A DNA stretch of 64,000 nucleotides from Alphaproteobacteria bacterium (GCA_040220875.1 JAVJVX010000005.1:186001-250000); one strand, 5' to 3'. Positions 1 to 15,841 are shown, counted from the stretch's first letter. The notes: a model not told the origin generated them from the sequence alone. Numbers and translations are program-made.

Positions 1-559
1 GTTCGGCATTCATCCGCGCGTAAATGGCCTGGCTGTTTTGTGGCGGCAGGTCGGCCCGCTTGATGCGGAAGTCGACCACCCGGATACCGAACCGCTCACC
101 TTCACTCCGTAGCTGGTCGCGGATCGTCTCGATGATCTGTTCACGTTCGGCCGACAGCATGTCGGACAGGGTAAATCCGCCCAGCACCCGGCGCAGCGCG
201 CCGGTGAGGAGCGAGTTGAGCCGGGCGCGAATGCCCGCTTCCGTGGCCACCGTCTGGAAGAAGCGCAGCGGATCGACAATCTGGTAAATGAGGAAACTGT
301 CGATGACGAGACGCTTCTGGTCGAGCGCGATGATCTCTTCGGAGGCGGCGTCAAAGGTCAGCAGCCGGCTATCAAAGTACCGGACGTCCTGGATGAAGGG
401 CATCTTCATCTTCAGTCCCGGCTCCTGGATGACGCGCCGGGGCTCGCCAAGCTGGGTCACGATCGCCTGTTCGGTCTGGCGCACGGTGAAGAGTGTGCTG
501 GTTGCCACGATCACCAGCACCAGAACCGTCACGGCGATCAAAATCAGTCGACGGCTCAT
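1..559 (-). CDS. hflC: HflC, membrane protease modulator (partial, 3' end outside window)
   Basis: SPFH/prohibitin-family membrane protein that with HflK forms the HflKC complex around FtsH and modulates its proteolysis at the inner membrane. The first 186 residues are visible. They show an N-terminal membrane segment (about residues 4-24, many V, L, I), then the SPFH start with TVRQTEQAIVTQLGEP and a later region RVVDFRIKRADLPPQ that is typical of HflC. The ATG overlaps the hflK stop (ATGA), and AAGGAG lies about 8 bases upstream, so translation is probably coupled. The gene runs off the left edge, so its C-terminal third is missing only because of the window. Confidence 0.95.
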   Translation of the reverse strand, partial: MSRRLILIAVTVLVLVIVATSTLFTVRQTEQAIVTQLGEPRRVIQEPGLKMKMPFIQDVRYFDSRLLTFDAASEEIIALDQKRLVIDSFLIYQIVDPLRFFQTVATEAGIRARLNSLLTGALRRVLGGFTLSDMLSAEREQIIETIRDQLRSEGERFGIRVVDFRIKRADLPPQNSQAIYARMNAE

Positions 560-1734
560 TGCGTGTCTCCTTCACTCGCCGGCCTCGTCCGCGCCTTGTC
601 GATTTCCGGCAGCGGCAGATACGGCACCACGCCCTGCGCGCCCGCCCCTTCGGAATCTATCAGGATCTTCTTTGCCTTGCTCAGGACATCCTCGAGTGTC
701 TCGATATAGATCCGCTCCACCGTGACATCCTTGTCGGCCTGATAGGCCTTGTAGACCGACAGGAAGCGGCCGGCATCACCCTCGGCCCGGGCGACGACCT
801 CCTGCTTGTAGGCCTCGGCCTCCTGGGTCAATTGCTCGGCCTGGCCGCGCGCCTGGGGAATGATTTCGTTCCGGTAGGCTTCTGCCTCGTTGCGCATTCT
901 TTCCTGATCGGCTTTCGCGCGCTGCACGTCGCGGAAGGCATCGATGACGGGCGCCGGCGGATCCACCCGCTCGAGCTGCAGACCGGTGACCTCGATGCCC
1001 GCCTCGTAAAAATCAAGAACGTTTTGCAGGTAGGTGCGCGTGTCGAGTTCGATCTGGGCACGGTTCTCGGACGTGACCGACTGGCTCGGCGACTGGCCGA
1101 CAACGAACCGCATGGCGCTTTCCGAGACGTTCCTGACCGCTTCTTCGGGGCTGCGAACGTTGAAAAGGAAGGCGCCGGCGTCGCGGATAACCCAGAAGAC
1201 GGTGAAATTCATATCGACGATATTCTCGTCGCCTGTCAGCATCAGCGCCTCTTCCGGCACCTGCCGGCCGGCGCTGGTGCCGCGTCCCTCCGTCGCCTTC
1301 CTGAAACCGATGGCGACCTGGTTTTCCTGCGTCACCTTGGGTGTCAGCGCGCGCTCGATCGGCATGGGAATATGGTAATTCAGGCCCGGCTGCGTCGTGC
1401 GAGTCCATTCGCCGAAGCGCAGCACGACGCCCTGCTCGTCCGGCTCGACGCGGTAGAATCCGCTAGCCAGCCATAACGCCACTGCCGCGATGAGAATAAT
1501 CCAGATGCCGCGCGAACTGCCGCCGGGAAACACTCTCCTGAGCCAGTCCTGGCCCTTGCGGAAGACCTCGTCCAGATCAGGGGGCTGCGGGCCGCCACCG
1601 CCGGGACCCCGGCCGCCGCCCGATCCCCAGGGGCTGTTGCCCCGGCCGCCGCCCGATCCTCCGCCAGAGCCCCCGCCAGAGCTCCCGCCTGACCCCCATG
1701 GGCCGCCCTTTCCCGTCTGATCGTTCCACGGCAT
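556..1734 (-). CDS. hflK: HflK, membrane protease modulator
   Basis: Partner of HflC in the FtsH-regulating HflKC complex of the inner membrane. The protein has 392 residues. Residues 10-50 are an extreme Gly/Ser-rich cytoplasmic tail, PDLDEVFRKGQDWLRRVFPG follows, one transmembrane helix lies at about 77-92, and the SPFH domain begins at YRVEPDEQGVVLRFGEW. A helical Glu/Arg/Ala-rich stretch follows at about 270-330. The length is normal for the family. It is first in a two-gene operon with hflC (4-base overlap) and divergent from apbC. The ATG at 1734 has AAGGA about 10 bases upstream. Confidence 0.96.
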   Translation of the reverse strand: MPWNDQTGKGGPWGSGGSSGGGSGGGSGGGRGNSPWGSGGGRGPGGGGPQPPDLDEVFRKGQDWLRRVFPGGSSRGIWIILIAAVALWLASGFYRVEPDEQGVVLRFGEWTRTTQPGLNYHIPMPIERALTPKVTQENQVAIGFRKATEGRGTSAGRQVPEEALMLTGDENIVDMNFTVFWVIRDAGAFLFNVRSPEEAVRNVSESAMRFVVGQSPSQSVTSENRAQIELDTRTYLQNVLDFYEAGIEVTGLQLERVDPPAPVIDAFRDVQRAKADQERMRNEAEAYRNEIIPQARGQAEQLTQEAEAYKQEVVARAEGDAGRFLSVYKAYQADKDVTVERIYIETLEDVLSKAKKILIDSEGAGAQGVVPYLPLPEIDKARTRPASEGDTQ

Positions 1735-1995
1735 GCATCACGTCCTTTTGCAGCGGCAGGTGGTAAAAATTCGCGCCACCACCTTATATCTTTTCGTTCC
1801 CCCGTATATAGAGGTGACGATCGGCCGGTTCAATCGCCGGGGCAGGAAAACCGTCATTTTTTATGGGGTTTTGCCCTGCCCGCGGGACGGGCCTGTCCGC
1901 CACCGACGGGCCGGAACATCCTCTGCCTCCCGCCCCGCGTCAGGGCGAGGCGAGATCGAGCACCAGGAAAGAATGACCCGAGGGAAGTACCAGCC
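1735..1995. promoter_or_regulatory. divergent intergenic region between hflK and apbC
   Basis: This 261-base gap separates two divergent genes and must hold both promoters. An AT-rich core at about 1785-1812 contains TTATAT and GTATATA, plausible -10 material in either direction, but I see no convincing -35 partner. The rest (about 1830-1990) is GC-rich with no ORF I would accept. A GAGGGAAG-like ribosome-binding site lies about 8 bases before the apbC ATG. Confidence 0.35.
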
Positions 1996-3147
1996 ATGGC
2001 AGCGCCGACAGAAGATCTCGTCCGGGAAGAATTGAAACGTGTGCCGCTCCCCGATGGCGGCGATGTTTTCACGGCCGGGCTGGCGAACGCCATCATCGTC
2101 AAGGACGGCAATGTCCACATCATGCTTGAGATCGACCCCGCCCAGGCGGAACGCATGGAGCCGGTCCGTAAAATGGTCGAGGAGACGGTCGGCCGGCTGA
2201 CGGGCGTCCTGTCCGTCACCGCCGTGCTGACTGCTCACGCGAAAGCCGGCCACGCGAATGCGGGCCAGGCGAAAGCGGGCCAGGACGCTACCGGCGGGCG
2301 GGCATCCGCGCCGGGACCGCGGGGCGGCAAGCCCCAAAGGCCCGATATCCCGGGTGTCCGGACCATCGTCGCCGTGGCCTCCGGCAAGGGCGGGGTCGGC
2401 AAATCCACCACCGCCGCCAACCTTGCCATGGGTCTCAAGAACAAGGGGCTCAGCGTGGGCATTCTGGACGCCGATATTTACGGCCCCTCCATGCCCCGGC
2501 TTCTCGGGATCAAGGGCACGCCCGAGAGCGACGGCAAGACAATCCAGCCGATGGAAAATTACGGCGTCAAGTGCATGTCGATCGGGTTTCTGGTCGATGA
2601 GGAGACGCCCATGATCTGGCGCGGCCCCATGGTCCAGTCGGCGATCGAACAGATGCTGCACGATGTCAACTGGGGCGAGTTGGATGTGCTGGTGGTGGAC
2701 CTGCCGCCCGGTACCGGGGACGCCCAACTGACCATGGCCCAGCGTGTGCCGCTGACGGGCGCGGTCATTGTCTCGACGCCGCAGGATCTCGCCTTACTGG
2801 ATGCACGCAAGGGACTCAACATGTTCCGCAAGGTCGAGGTTCCCGTTCTGGGAATCATCGAGAACATGAGCTATTTTCTGTGCCCGCATTGCGGCGAACG
2901 CAGCGACATTTTCGGCACTGGCGGCGTACGGGCGGAGGCGCTGCGCCTGGGCACGGATTTCCTCGGTGAAGTGCCATTGCACATTGAAATCCGCGAGACG
3001 TCGGACGAGGGCCGTCCGGTTGTCGCCACGGCGCCCGACAGCCCGCAGGCCAGACCCTATCTGGATCTGGCCGACACCGTCTGGGAGAAGCTCCAGGCAC
3101 AGGCTGCCGCGCCAGGCCGCCAGGCGCCCAGGATCGTGGTCGAATGA
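1996..3147 (+). CDS. apbC: ApbC/Mrp family iron-sulfur cluster carrier ATPase
   Basis: P-loop ATPase of the Mrp/NBP35 family, thought to carry Fe-S clusters to apo-proteins in the cytoplasm. Residues 1-80 form a MIP18/DUF59-like domain. A low-complexity Ala/Gly/Lys/His linker (about 80-118) follows. The ATPase domain starts with the deviant Walker A VASGKGGVGKST at about 127-138, then DADIYGPSMP and DLPPGTGD. A CPHC motif at about 295-298 matches the conserved cluster-binding CxxC. The 383-residue length is usual. It is divergent from hflK and converges with the SRPBCC gene 7 bases downstream. Confidence 0.95.
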   Translation: MAAPTEDLVREELKRVPLPDGGDVFTAGLANAIIVKDGNVHIMLEIDPAQAERMEPVRKMVEETVGRLTGVLSVTAVLTAHAKAGHANAGQAKAGQDATGGRASAPGPRGGKPQRPDIPGVRTIVAVASGKGGVGKSTTAANLAMGLKNKGLSVGILDADIYGPSMPRLLGIKGTPESDGKTIQPMENYGVKCMSIGFLVDEETPMIWRGPMVQSAIEQMLHDVNWGELDVLVVDLPPGTGDAQLTMAQRVPLTGAVIVSTPQDLALLDARKGLNMFRKVEVPVLGIIENMSYFLCPHCGERSDIFGTGGVRAEALRLGTDFLGEVPLHIEIRETSDEGRPVVATAPDSPQARPYLDLADTVWEKLQAQAAAPGRQAPRIVVE

Positions 3148-3154
3148 ACCCCGC

Positions 3155-3571
3155 CTAGCCCAGCTTGAAGTGCTTGCGAATGCCTTCCGCACCGGTCTCG
3201 TAGACCATGGCGATGATCTTGGCGCATTCCTCTTTCGGCGCTTTTTCGGGCGTGTAATTTCCGACCCAGGTCAGCGTCGATTTTCGCGGACCCTTGCGCG
3301 CCACAGACAAGGATGACGAGTAGCCAGAAAATGGCATGTCGCCCTCGGTGATGACATAGGTCATCGAACGACCCTTTTCATCGAGCCTGGTCAGAAGCTC
3401 CTTGACCGCGCCGCCGCCCTTGAGTGCCATGTGGCGGATACGCCCGCCATCCTCGACCTTGTTCTTTAGGATCAACGGGTGCCATTTCGGCATGCCGTGG
3501 AAGCCGCTGACCAACTCCCACAATTCCTTGGCCGGCACTTCGAACTCGAAACTGCGTGTCACCTTTGGCAT
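3155..3571 (-). CDS. SRPBCC family protein (polyketide cyclase/START-like fold)
   Basis: A small soluble protein of 138 residues. It starts with MPKVTRSFEFEVPAKELWEL, the typical opening of SRPBCC/polyketide cyclase-like proteins (strand, then a helix with LWxLVxxF). GMPKWHPLI follows, and a long C-terminal helix (ECAKIIAMVYETGAEGIRKH) closes the hydrophobic pocket. The ligand and function cannot be told from sequence. It lies 27 bases after thyX on the same strand, so the two may be cotranscribed. It converges tightly on apbC. Confidence 0.8.
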   Translation of the reverse strand: MPKVTRSFEFEVPAKELWELVSGFHGMPKWHPLILKNKVEDGGRIRHMALKGGGAVKELLTRLDEKGRSMTYVITEGDMPFSGYSSSLSVARKGPRKSTLTWVGNYTPEKAPKEECAKIIAMVYETGAEGIRKHFKLG

Positions 3572-3598
3572 ATCATCCTCCCTCTCGGCTGGCCGGGT

Positions 3599-4537
3599 CT
3601 AGGGCGCCCGGCCCAGAAGTTCCATCAACTCCGTCCATTCACGCCGGCTCAACCCGCTCGCCTCGCGCGAAACGTTTTTGCCGTCGATCATCTGCCGCAC
3701 GACCTCGAGGGCACGAGCCGACAGGCGCGCGCCGCCCAGGCCGTATTCGACAAACGCCTCGTAAGCAGCCGGACACCATCGGCGAACAGTCTCCAGCAGG
3801 GCGTCCGCATAGACGCGGATTTCATACTGTGCGTGCCGGTCCGCCCGAAGTGCACAGAAATGCAGCAGGTTGTGGAGGTCGATTTTCCAATACCACTGCG
3901 TATAGTAATTGAGCGTGAGGTTCATGCGCGCCAGTTCGCGGGCCAGACCGGATTTGTCCGGGTCCACCGGATTGCCCGCCTCGTCCTCGTTCAGCATCTC
4001 GCTGTAACTGCGATAGGCCTGCTCGCTGTCCTCTTTCAGGATTTGCAGCACCCGATCGGCCTCTGCGCCCTCAAGCACATCACCCCGTCCCTGCCGGTTC
4101 GACGCTGACTGTGCCCCAAGCTGCTCGCGCGCGGGAATGTAGAATTCCTTGTCCAGGATGGAGTAGCGGGCCGAATATTCGTTGACGTTGGCGGTCCGGT
4201 GGCGAATCCATTGCCGCGCCACGAAGATCGGCAGCTTGATGTGGTATTTGATCTCGCACATCTCGAACGGCGTCGTGTGCCGGTGGCGCATCAGGTAGTT
4301 GATGAGGGCCTTGTCCTCGCTCACCTTGCGCGTGCCCTTGCCGTAGGAAACCCGGGCCGCCTGGACGATGGCCCCATCGTCGCCCATATAGTCGATCACC
4401 CGGACAAAGCCGTGATCCAGGATCGGCACCGCCTGGTAGAGCGTTTCCTCCAGCGCCGGGGCAACGGCGCGCCGGGTCGGCGCCGTCTGCGCGCGCTGGG
4501 TTTCGATATCGGCAAGCTGTTCGGGGGTCAGGGACAT
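3599..4537 (-). CDS. thyX: FAD-dependent thymidylate synthase ThyX
   Basis: Flavin-dependent synthase that makes dTMP from dUMP with methylene-tetrahydrofolate and NADPH, independently of ThyA. The 312-residue protein carries the ThyX signature [13 protein letters not shown] at about 112-124, plus the upstream RHRHTTPFE (84-92), both of which help bind FAD and dUMP. The C-terminal half has [18 protein letters not shown], also typical. Length agrees with alphaproteobacterial ThyX. The start sits in front of a long intergenic stretch shared with the divergent tmRNA gene. Confidence 0.97.
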   Translation of the reverse strand: MSLTPEQLADIETQRAQTAPTRRAVAPALEETLYQAVPILDHGFVRVIDYMGDDGAIVQAARVSYGKGTRKVSEDKALINYLMRHRHTTPFEMCEIKYHIKLPIFVARQWIRHRTANVNEYSARYSILDKEFYIPAREQLGAQSASNRQGRGDVLEGAEADRVLQILKEDSEQAYRSYSEMLNEDEAGNPVDPDKSGLARELARMNLTLNYYTQWYWKIDLHNLLHFCALRADRHAQYEIRVYADALLETVRRWCPAAYEAFVEYGLGGARLSARALEVVRQMIDGKNVSREASGLSRREWTELMELLGRAP

Positions 4538-4824
4538 GTTGTGAGACGTATCTGGGTATGACGGATCGGGATCGTTGGCTCGGGACCGGTTGCGCGTCCT
4601 CGGGCGAGCCGGGAAACGTTCGACGGGCCGGGCACTCTAGCGGCTTGCTCGGGGCGAGGCCAGAAGTTGCTCGGCCCGATCGCGATGCGTGCCGGAGCTC
4701 CCCGGTTCGCCACTGGCGGGCGGCCGGTTGAGCCGGCGCCGCCCGGAAACCGGCCCGGAGTGCGGCTTTGCCGGCCGCTACCGCCGGCCTTTTAATTGCC
4801 GGGGCAGTTTCCTATATTTTATGT
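4538..4824. other. intergenic region between thyX and the tmRNA gene
   Basis: 287 bases between the divergent thyX and ssrA genes. The part next to thyX (about 4540-4780) is GC-rich and shows no gene I can support. Near 4813-4818 lies TATATT, a good -10 candidate for the tmRNA, about 7 bases before the expected RNA start. The -35 region 17 bases upstream (about 4789-4795, CTTTTAA) is weak. Confidence 0.4.
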
Positions 4825-5125
4825 GTCGGGCAACCGACTATGGCGATAAACGCCATGACCACTACCCGTATCGGACCCGGGGGCAGTACCCGGCGCCTCC
4901 ACCATTCCGGCCACTTCTTCCGGACACCCGGCTCACCGGCCAGCTATGGGGGCGAACCAGGATCGACGTGCGAGGGAAAGTCATGGTTTTTGCCCGGCAT
5001 GGTACCGCCGTTATCGGGCCTTTTACAGCTGCCAACGATAATGAGGTAGCACTCGCTGCTTAGTCTCTAAGTAAGCGCGGTCCGGAGGGCACCGGGCAAC
5101 AGAAGCCCTCCACTCTTGGCTGTCG
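4825..5125 (+). ncRNA. ssrA: tmRNA, circularly permuted two-piece form (ends approximate)
   Basis: Transfer-messenger RNA that rescues stalled ribosomes and tags the nascent protein. The gene is permuted: the acceptor piece comes first (about 4825-4904), then an excised spacer, then the coding piece from 4948. The acceptor 3' end has a T-arm-like hairpin (CCGGG, loop GGCAGTA, CCCGG) and CGCCTCC followed by an encoded CCA ending at 4904. CGCCTCC (4894-4900) pairs with GGGGGCG (4948-4954), giving the G3-U70 wobble that marks alanine acceptance. GTCATGG (4980-4986) can pair with CCATGAC (4853-4859), joining the two pieces. The tag frame at 5028-5063 reads AANDNEVALAA then stop. A hairpin GGAGGGC/GCCCTCC (5084-5111) follows. 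The outer ends, especially the 3' end of the coding piece, are estimates. Confidence 0.93.
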
Positions 5126-5126
5126 T

Positions 5127-5154
5127 CTTTCCCGGATTGGGGACATCGGGAAAG
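5127..5154 (+). terminator. hairpin after the tmRNA coding piece (terminator or processing signal)
   Basis: Perfect 8-bp stem CTTTCCCG (5127-5134) and CGGGAAAG (5147-5154) with a 12-base loop, just after the likely end of the tmRNA coding piece and 41 bases before sspB. There is no T-run, so intrinsic termination would be weak. It may equally be part of the precursor or partial read-through control into sspB. Confidence 0.35.
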
Positions 5155-5195
5155 GCGGGATCTCCTCCCGTCCCGCGGTATCTATCAGACCCGCC

Positions 5196-5720
5196 ATGGC
5201 CTTGGATCACGACCAGTACGAGACCCTTGTCGAGGATGCGCTTCGCAGCGTGGTGAAGACCGCGCTGGAGGCCACCGCGGAAGAGGGCCTGCCGGCCGGC
5301 CGCTCTCTCTACGTGACCTTCCGGACCATGGCCGACGGGGTCGAGCTGCCGGATTACCTGATCGCCAAATATCCCGAGGAAATCACCGTCGTCCTGGAAC
5401 ACCAGTTCTGGGACCTGCAGGTGGAGCCTGACGGCTTCGCCGTCACCCTCGCTTTCAACAAGAAACCCGAGCGCCTCGTCGTCCCCTTTTCGGCCCTCCT
5501 GCGCTTCGCTGATCCGGCCGTGCGGTTCGGCGTCCAGTTCGAGGGCCGGCGGCACGGGGCAACCGCGCCGGGCAGCGGGCAGGAAGGCGATGTCGCCACC
5601 TTCGAAACCTCGTCCGCCCGATCGGGGCATAGCGGGGCTACGGATGAGCCGCCGGTCGATGGCGATGCGGCGGACGACGACGCCAAGGTCGTGGCGATCG
5701 ATGCCTTCCGGAAGAAATAA
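5196..5720 (+). CDS. sspB: SspB, ClpXP adaptor for ssrA-tagged proteins (alpha type)
   Basis: Adaptor that binds the tmRNA-encoded tag and hands tagged proteins to the ClpXP protease. The 174-residue protein has the alpha-SspB core at about residues 8-115: a first helix (VEDALRSVVKTALE), LYVTFRT, then LPDYLIAKYPEEITVVLEHQFWDLQV, which forms the tag-binding face, and PFSALLRFADPAVRFGVQFE. A flexible acidic/Gly tail (about 120-168) ends in DAKVVAIDAFRKK, probably the ClpX-tethering peptide. It lies just downstream of the tmRNA gene that makes its substrate tag. The promoter is not obvious and it may be read from ssrA. Confidence 0.93.
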   Translation: MALDHDQYETLVEDALRSVVKTALEATAEEGLPAGRSLYVTFRTMADGVELPDYLIAKYPEEITVVLEHQFWDLQVEPDGFAVTLAFNKKPERLVVPFSALLRFADPAVRFGVQFEGRRHGATAPGSGQEGDVATFETSSARSGHSGATDEPPVDGDAADDDAKVVAIDAFRKK

Positions 5721-5775
5721 ACCCGCACGCCCCTGCCGCCTTGTCGGCTCTGCCCGGCGGGACTCCCGCTAGCCC

Positions 5776-6159
5776 GTGGCCATCAGCCCCGAATTTATCG
5801 AATTCGTCCTGGACCAGCTCCGGGGGCTCGGTCCCGTCACGGTCAAATCCATGTTTGGCAGCAGAGGCCTCTATTTTGAGGGCCGGATTTTTGCGCTCAT
5901 GGCAAGCGACAAGCTTTATTTCAAAGTGGACGACGCCAATCGCGCCGATTATGAGAGGGCGAGCTCGGAGCAATTCATCCCGAGCCTCCGCGGCAAGCCG
6001 TTTCCCATGCCATATTGGGAAGTGCCGCTGGAGGTGATGGAGGATAGCGAGGAGTTTTGCGAATGGGCGCGAAGGGCCTATGAAGCGGGATCGCGCGCCG
6101 CGGCCCCGGGCGCTGGCCGCCGGAGACCGCGGATAACCACCAGAAGGAAAACATCATGA
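5776..6159 (+). CDS. TfoX/Sxy N-terminal domain protein
   Basis: A 127-residue protein with a TfoX N-terminal-like domain over about residues 1-100. It shows [41 protein letters not shown], and a later [14 protein letters not shown]. In gammaproteobacteria this domain is linked to competence regulation; single-domain alphaproteobacterial copies have no assigned role that I know. The C-terminus is Arg-rich and basic. The start is GTG at 5776. Its stop overlaps the fumC ATG by 4 bases (ATGA), so the two genes are probably coupled in translation. Confidence 0.85.
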   Translation: MAISPEFIEFVLDQLRGLGPVTVKSMFGSRGLYFEGRIFALMASDKLYFKVDDANRADYERASSEQFIPSLRGKPFPMPYWEVPLEVMEDSEEFCEWARRAYEAGSRAAAPGAGRRRPRITTRRKTS

Positions 6160-7559
6160 GCACCAGTCAGGGCGTCCGGATCGAGTCCGATTCCATGGGG
6201 GAAATCGAAGTCCCCGCAGACTGCTACTGGGGCGCCCAGACCCAGCGCAGCCTGCAGAATTTCCGGATCGGCGGCGAACGAATGCCGGCGCCCGTGGTGC
6301 GCGCGCTCGGAATTCAAAAGAAGGCGGCAGCGCTGACAAACATGGCACTGGGCGACCTCGACGCGGCCTTGGGCAAGGCCATGGTTCAGGCGGCCGACGA
6401 GGTGATCGACGGGACGCTGGCGGACCATTTTCCGCTCGTTGTCTGGCAGACCGGCTCCGGCACACAATCCAATATGAATGCGAACGAGGTGATCGCCAAC
6501 CGCGCGGCTGAAATTCTCGGCCAGCCCAAGGGCAAAAAGACGCCCGTGCACCCCAACGACCACTGCAATCTGGGGCAATCTTCGAACGACACGTTTCCGA
6601 CCGTGATGCATATCGCGGCCGCTGGCGAGATCCACGGCGCCCTTCTGCCCGCGCTGACCAAGCTCCGAGACGCGCTCGACCGGAAAGTCTCGGAATTCGA
6701 CGGAATCATCAAGATCGGCCGCACCCATCTGCAGGACGCCACGCCTTTGACTCTGGCGCAGGAATTTTCCGGCTACGTCCAGCAGATCAACAACGGCATC
6801 GACCGCATCGGCGCGACGCTTCCCCGGTTGATGCAACTCGCCCAGGGCGGTACGGCCGTCGGTACGGGACTGAACAGCCGCAAGGGATTCGACACCGCTT
6901 TCGCCGAACAGGTTGCCGACATCACGGATCTGCCTTTCGTCACGGCGGAAAACAAGTTCGAGGCGCTGGCCGCGCATGATTCCATGGTCGAGCTCTCGGG
7001 CGCCCTTAACGTGCTGGCAGTATCCCTCAACAAGATCGCCAACGATATCCGGCTCCTGGGCTCGGGGCCGCGCTGCGGTCTCGGCGAATTGGCCCTGCCG
7101 GAAAACGAGCCGGGCTCCAGCATCATGCCGGGCAAGGTCAACCCCACCCAGGCCGAGGCGATGACCATGGTCTGCGCCCAGGTCATGGGCAACCATACCG
7201 CCGTCACGGTCGCCGGCGCCCAGGGCCATTTCGAGCTGAACGTCTTCAAGCCGGTAATGATCTACAACGTGCTGCAATCCATCCGCCTGATCGCGGACGC
7301 CTCGGACAGCTTTACCGATAATTGCGTGACCGGCATCCGTGCCAACCGCGAACGGATCGAGCGGCTGCTGCATGAGTCACTGATGCTGGTTACGGCGCTG
7401 AATCCGCATATCGGTTACGACAATGCAGCAAAGGTTGCCAAGAAAGCGCATCAGGAGGGAACGACGCTCAAGGAGGCGGCCATCGCCCTCGATCTGCTGA
7501 CGGCCGAAGAGTTCGACAGATATGTCGTCCCGGAAAACATGACCGGCCCCCGGAGCTGA
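6156..7559 (+). CDS. fumC: class II fumarate hydratase
   Basis: Oxygen-stable, iron-free fumarase of the TCA cycle (fumarate plus water to L-malate), a soluble homotetramer. The 467-residue length is standard. Signatures in order are [14 protein letters not shown] (about 100-113), [14 protein letters not shown] (about 139-152), [13 protein letters not shown] (about 189-201), and the family signature [13 protein letters not shown] near residue 320, whose loop carries the catalytic serine. Translation overlaps the TfoX-like gene by 4 bases, and the RHH gene follows after 11 bases, so these three appear to form one operon. Confidence 0.98.
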   Translation: MSTSQGVRIESDSMGEIEVPADCYWGAQTQRSLQNFRIGGERMPAPVVRALGIQKKAAALTNMALGDLDAALGKAMVQAADEVIDGTLADHFPLVVWQTGSGTQSNMNANEVIANRAAEILGQPKGKKTPVHPNDHCNLGQSSNDTFPTVMHIAAAGEIHGALLPALTKLRDALDRKVSEFDGIIKIGRTHLQDATPLTLAQEFSGYVQQINNGIDRIGATLPRLMQLAQGGTAVGTGLNSRKGFDTAFAEQVADITDLPFVTAENKFEALAAHDSMVELSGALNVLAVSLNKIANDIRLLGSGPRCGLGELALPENEPGSSIMPGKVNPTQAEAMTMVCAQVMGNHTAVTVAGAQGHFELNVFKPVMIYNVLQSIRLIADASDSFTDNCVTGIRANRERIERLLHESLMLVTALNPHIGYDNAAKVAKKAHQEGTTLKEAAIALDLLTAEEFDRYVVPENMTGPRS

Positions 7560-7570
7560 CGGAGGATCCG

Positions 7571-7855
7571 GTGGCCGATACCGAAACCGGGCCGGATACC
7601 AGCGCGCCCGAGACCGCGCCGAAGAAACGATCCGTTCTTGTCTCGGGTCACCCGACGAGCATTTCCCTCGAACCCGACTTCTGGCGCGTGCTGGCGCGGC
7701 TCGCGCGCGAGCGCGGCCAGTCGTTGAACGCTTTCGTGACGGAGATCGACCGGACGCGTCGGGGCAATCTGTCGAGCGCGATCCGGCTTTTCGTCCTGAA
7801 AAGTCTGGAGGACGCCCTCGCCCGGACGGAACAGGGCGAACCGTCGGAAAAATAG
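7571..7855 (+). CDS. ribbon-helix-helix domain protein (RHH_4-like)
   Basis: Small 94-residue protein. After a disordered start (to about residue 18) comes KRSVLVSGHPTSISLEPDFW, then ARERGQSLNAFVTEIDR and GNLSSAIRLFVLKSLED. This matches the RHH_4-type ribbon-helix-helix proteins common in alphaproteobacteria: one strand that would touch DNA, then two helices. The start is GTG at 7571 with GGAGGAT about 6 bases upstream. It follows fumC closely, suggesting cotranscription, and converges on the AsmA gene. A DNA-binding or toxin-antitoxin-like role is possible, but no partner toxin is visible. Confidence 0.8.
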   Translation: MADTETGPDTSAPETAPKKRSVLVSGHPTSISLEPDFWRVLARLARERGQSLNAFVTEIDRTRRGNLSSAIRLFVLKSLEDALARTEQGEPSEK

Positions 7856-7875
7856 ACCCGGCGCCTATCGGCCGC

Positions 7876-11343
<3,468 letters not shown>

Positions 11344-11453
11344 GGGATCCTTTCGCCGTCTCGAATGGTTGCCTGGGAAAGCCCGGCCTGCCGGTCAGCG
11401 CCGGCGGTCTCGATGCTGCGTCGTCCTGGCTGACGAGCCTATCATAGATTGAA

Positions 11454-15170
<3,717 letters not shown>

Positions 15171-15237
15171 GCCGCGCCCGCTTTCTCGCGCCGGGCGGAC
15201 GCGGGCGGAGACCGCAAAGCAAGGACCGGGCGTCCCA

Positions 15238-15684
15238 TCAGGCCACGAGGCAGCGCGCGATGTTCGCGAAGCTGCGCCGGAAGACATCGGCCAGGAATGC
15301 GGCCCCATCCGGCTCGAATCCGGCCGGCGCATCTTCCGCCGCGCCAAAGCGGCAGGACCATTCGATCAGCGTGGTATCATCGGCCGTGACCGGGCGCAGT
15401 TCGAGCCAGCCGACATAGTCGCGAAGCGGAACGGGCGAGCGGATGATGGCGTAGGTATATCGGTGCTCCTCCTCGGAGCGATCGACCTGAATGCCGAGAA
15501 TCTGCGAGCCATCCTTCTGGGTCGTCAGGCGCACGCAACCCACGGCCGTGCCGGGCAATCCGTTTTGAAGCTCGCTCGCCACAATGTCCGGCTGCCAATC
15601 CGGCATCGAATTGAAGTCCCCCACCAGCGCCCAGACCCGTGACACCGGATGAGGAATGACCGCACTTTCGTGAACACGGATCAT
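15238..15684 (-). CDS. SRPBCC family protein
   Basis: A 148-residue START-like protein. It opens with an alternating strand (RVHESAVIPHPVSRVWALVGDF), then MPDWQPDIVASEL, TTQKDGSQILGIQVD and a C-terminal helix FLADVFRRSFANIARCLVA, the standard helix-grip layout with a lipid or small-molecule pocket. It is unrelated in detail to the other SRPBCC gene at 3155-3571. It lies about 70 bases upstream of the 5-oxoprolinase on the same strand, so they may share a transcript. Ligand unknown. Confidence 0.8.
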   Translation of the reverse strand: MIRVHESAVIPHPVSRVWALVGDFNSMPDWQPDIVASELQNGLPGTAVGCVRLTTQKDGSQILGIQVDRSEEEHRYTYAIIRSPVPLRDYVGWLELRPVTADDTTLIEWSCRFGAAEDAPAGFEPDGAAFLADVFRRSFANIARCLVA

Positions 15685-15841
15685 CTGTCCCCACTCTCGT
15701 CTCGTTTCGTGCGCCCGGATTGTACGGAGTCAGGCCCGATCTCGAAAAGCGCTTCTTCGGGACCCGGCCCGGGCCTGGTGGACGCCGGCGGGCGCCTCAC
15801 TTATAGAAGGAGCCTGATTTCCGGCACGGAACGGGTTCCGA

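Noticed and set aside
4689-5063. Apparent 124-codon protein ending in ANDNEVALAA
   Set aside because: It runs through the tmRNA acceptor piece and spacer; only its last codons are translated, as the tmRNA tag.
6078-7373. Minus-strand open frame of 431 codons opposite fumC
   Set aside because: No recognisable family. It mirrors codon positions of fumC, whose reading is certain.
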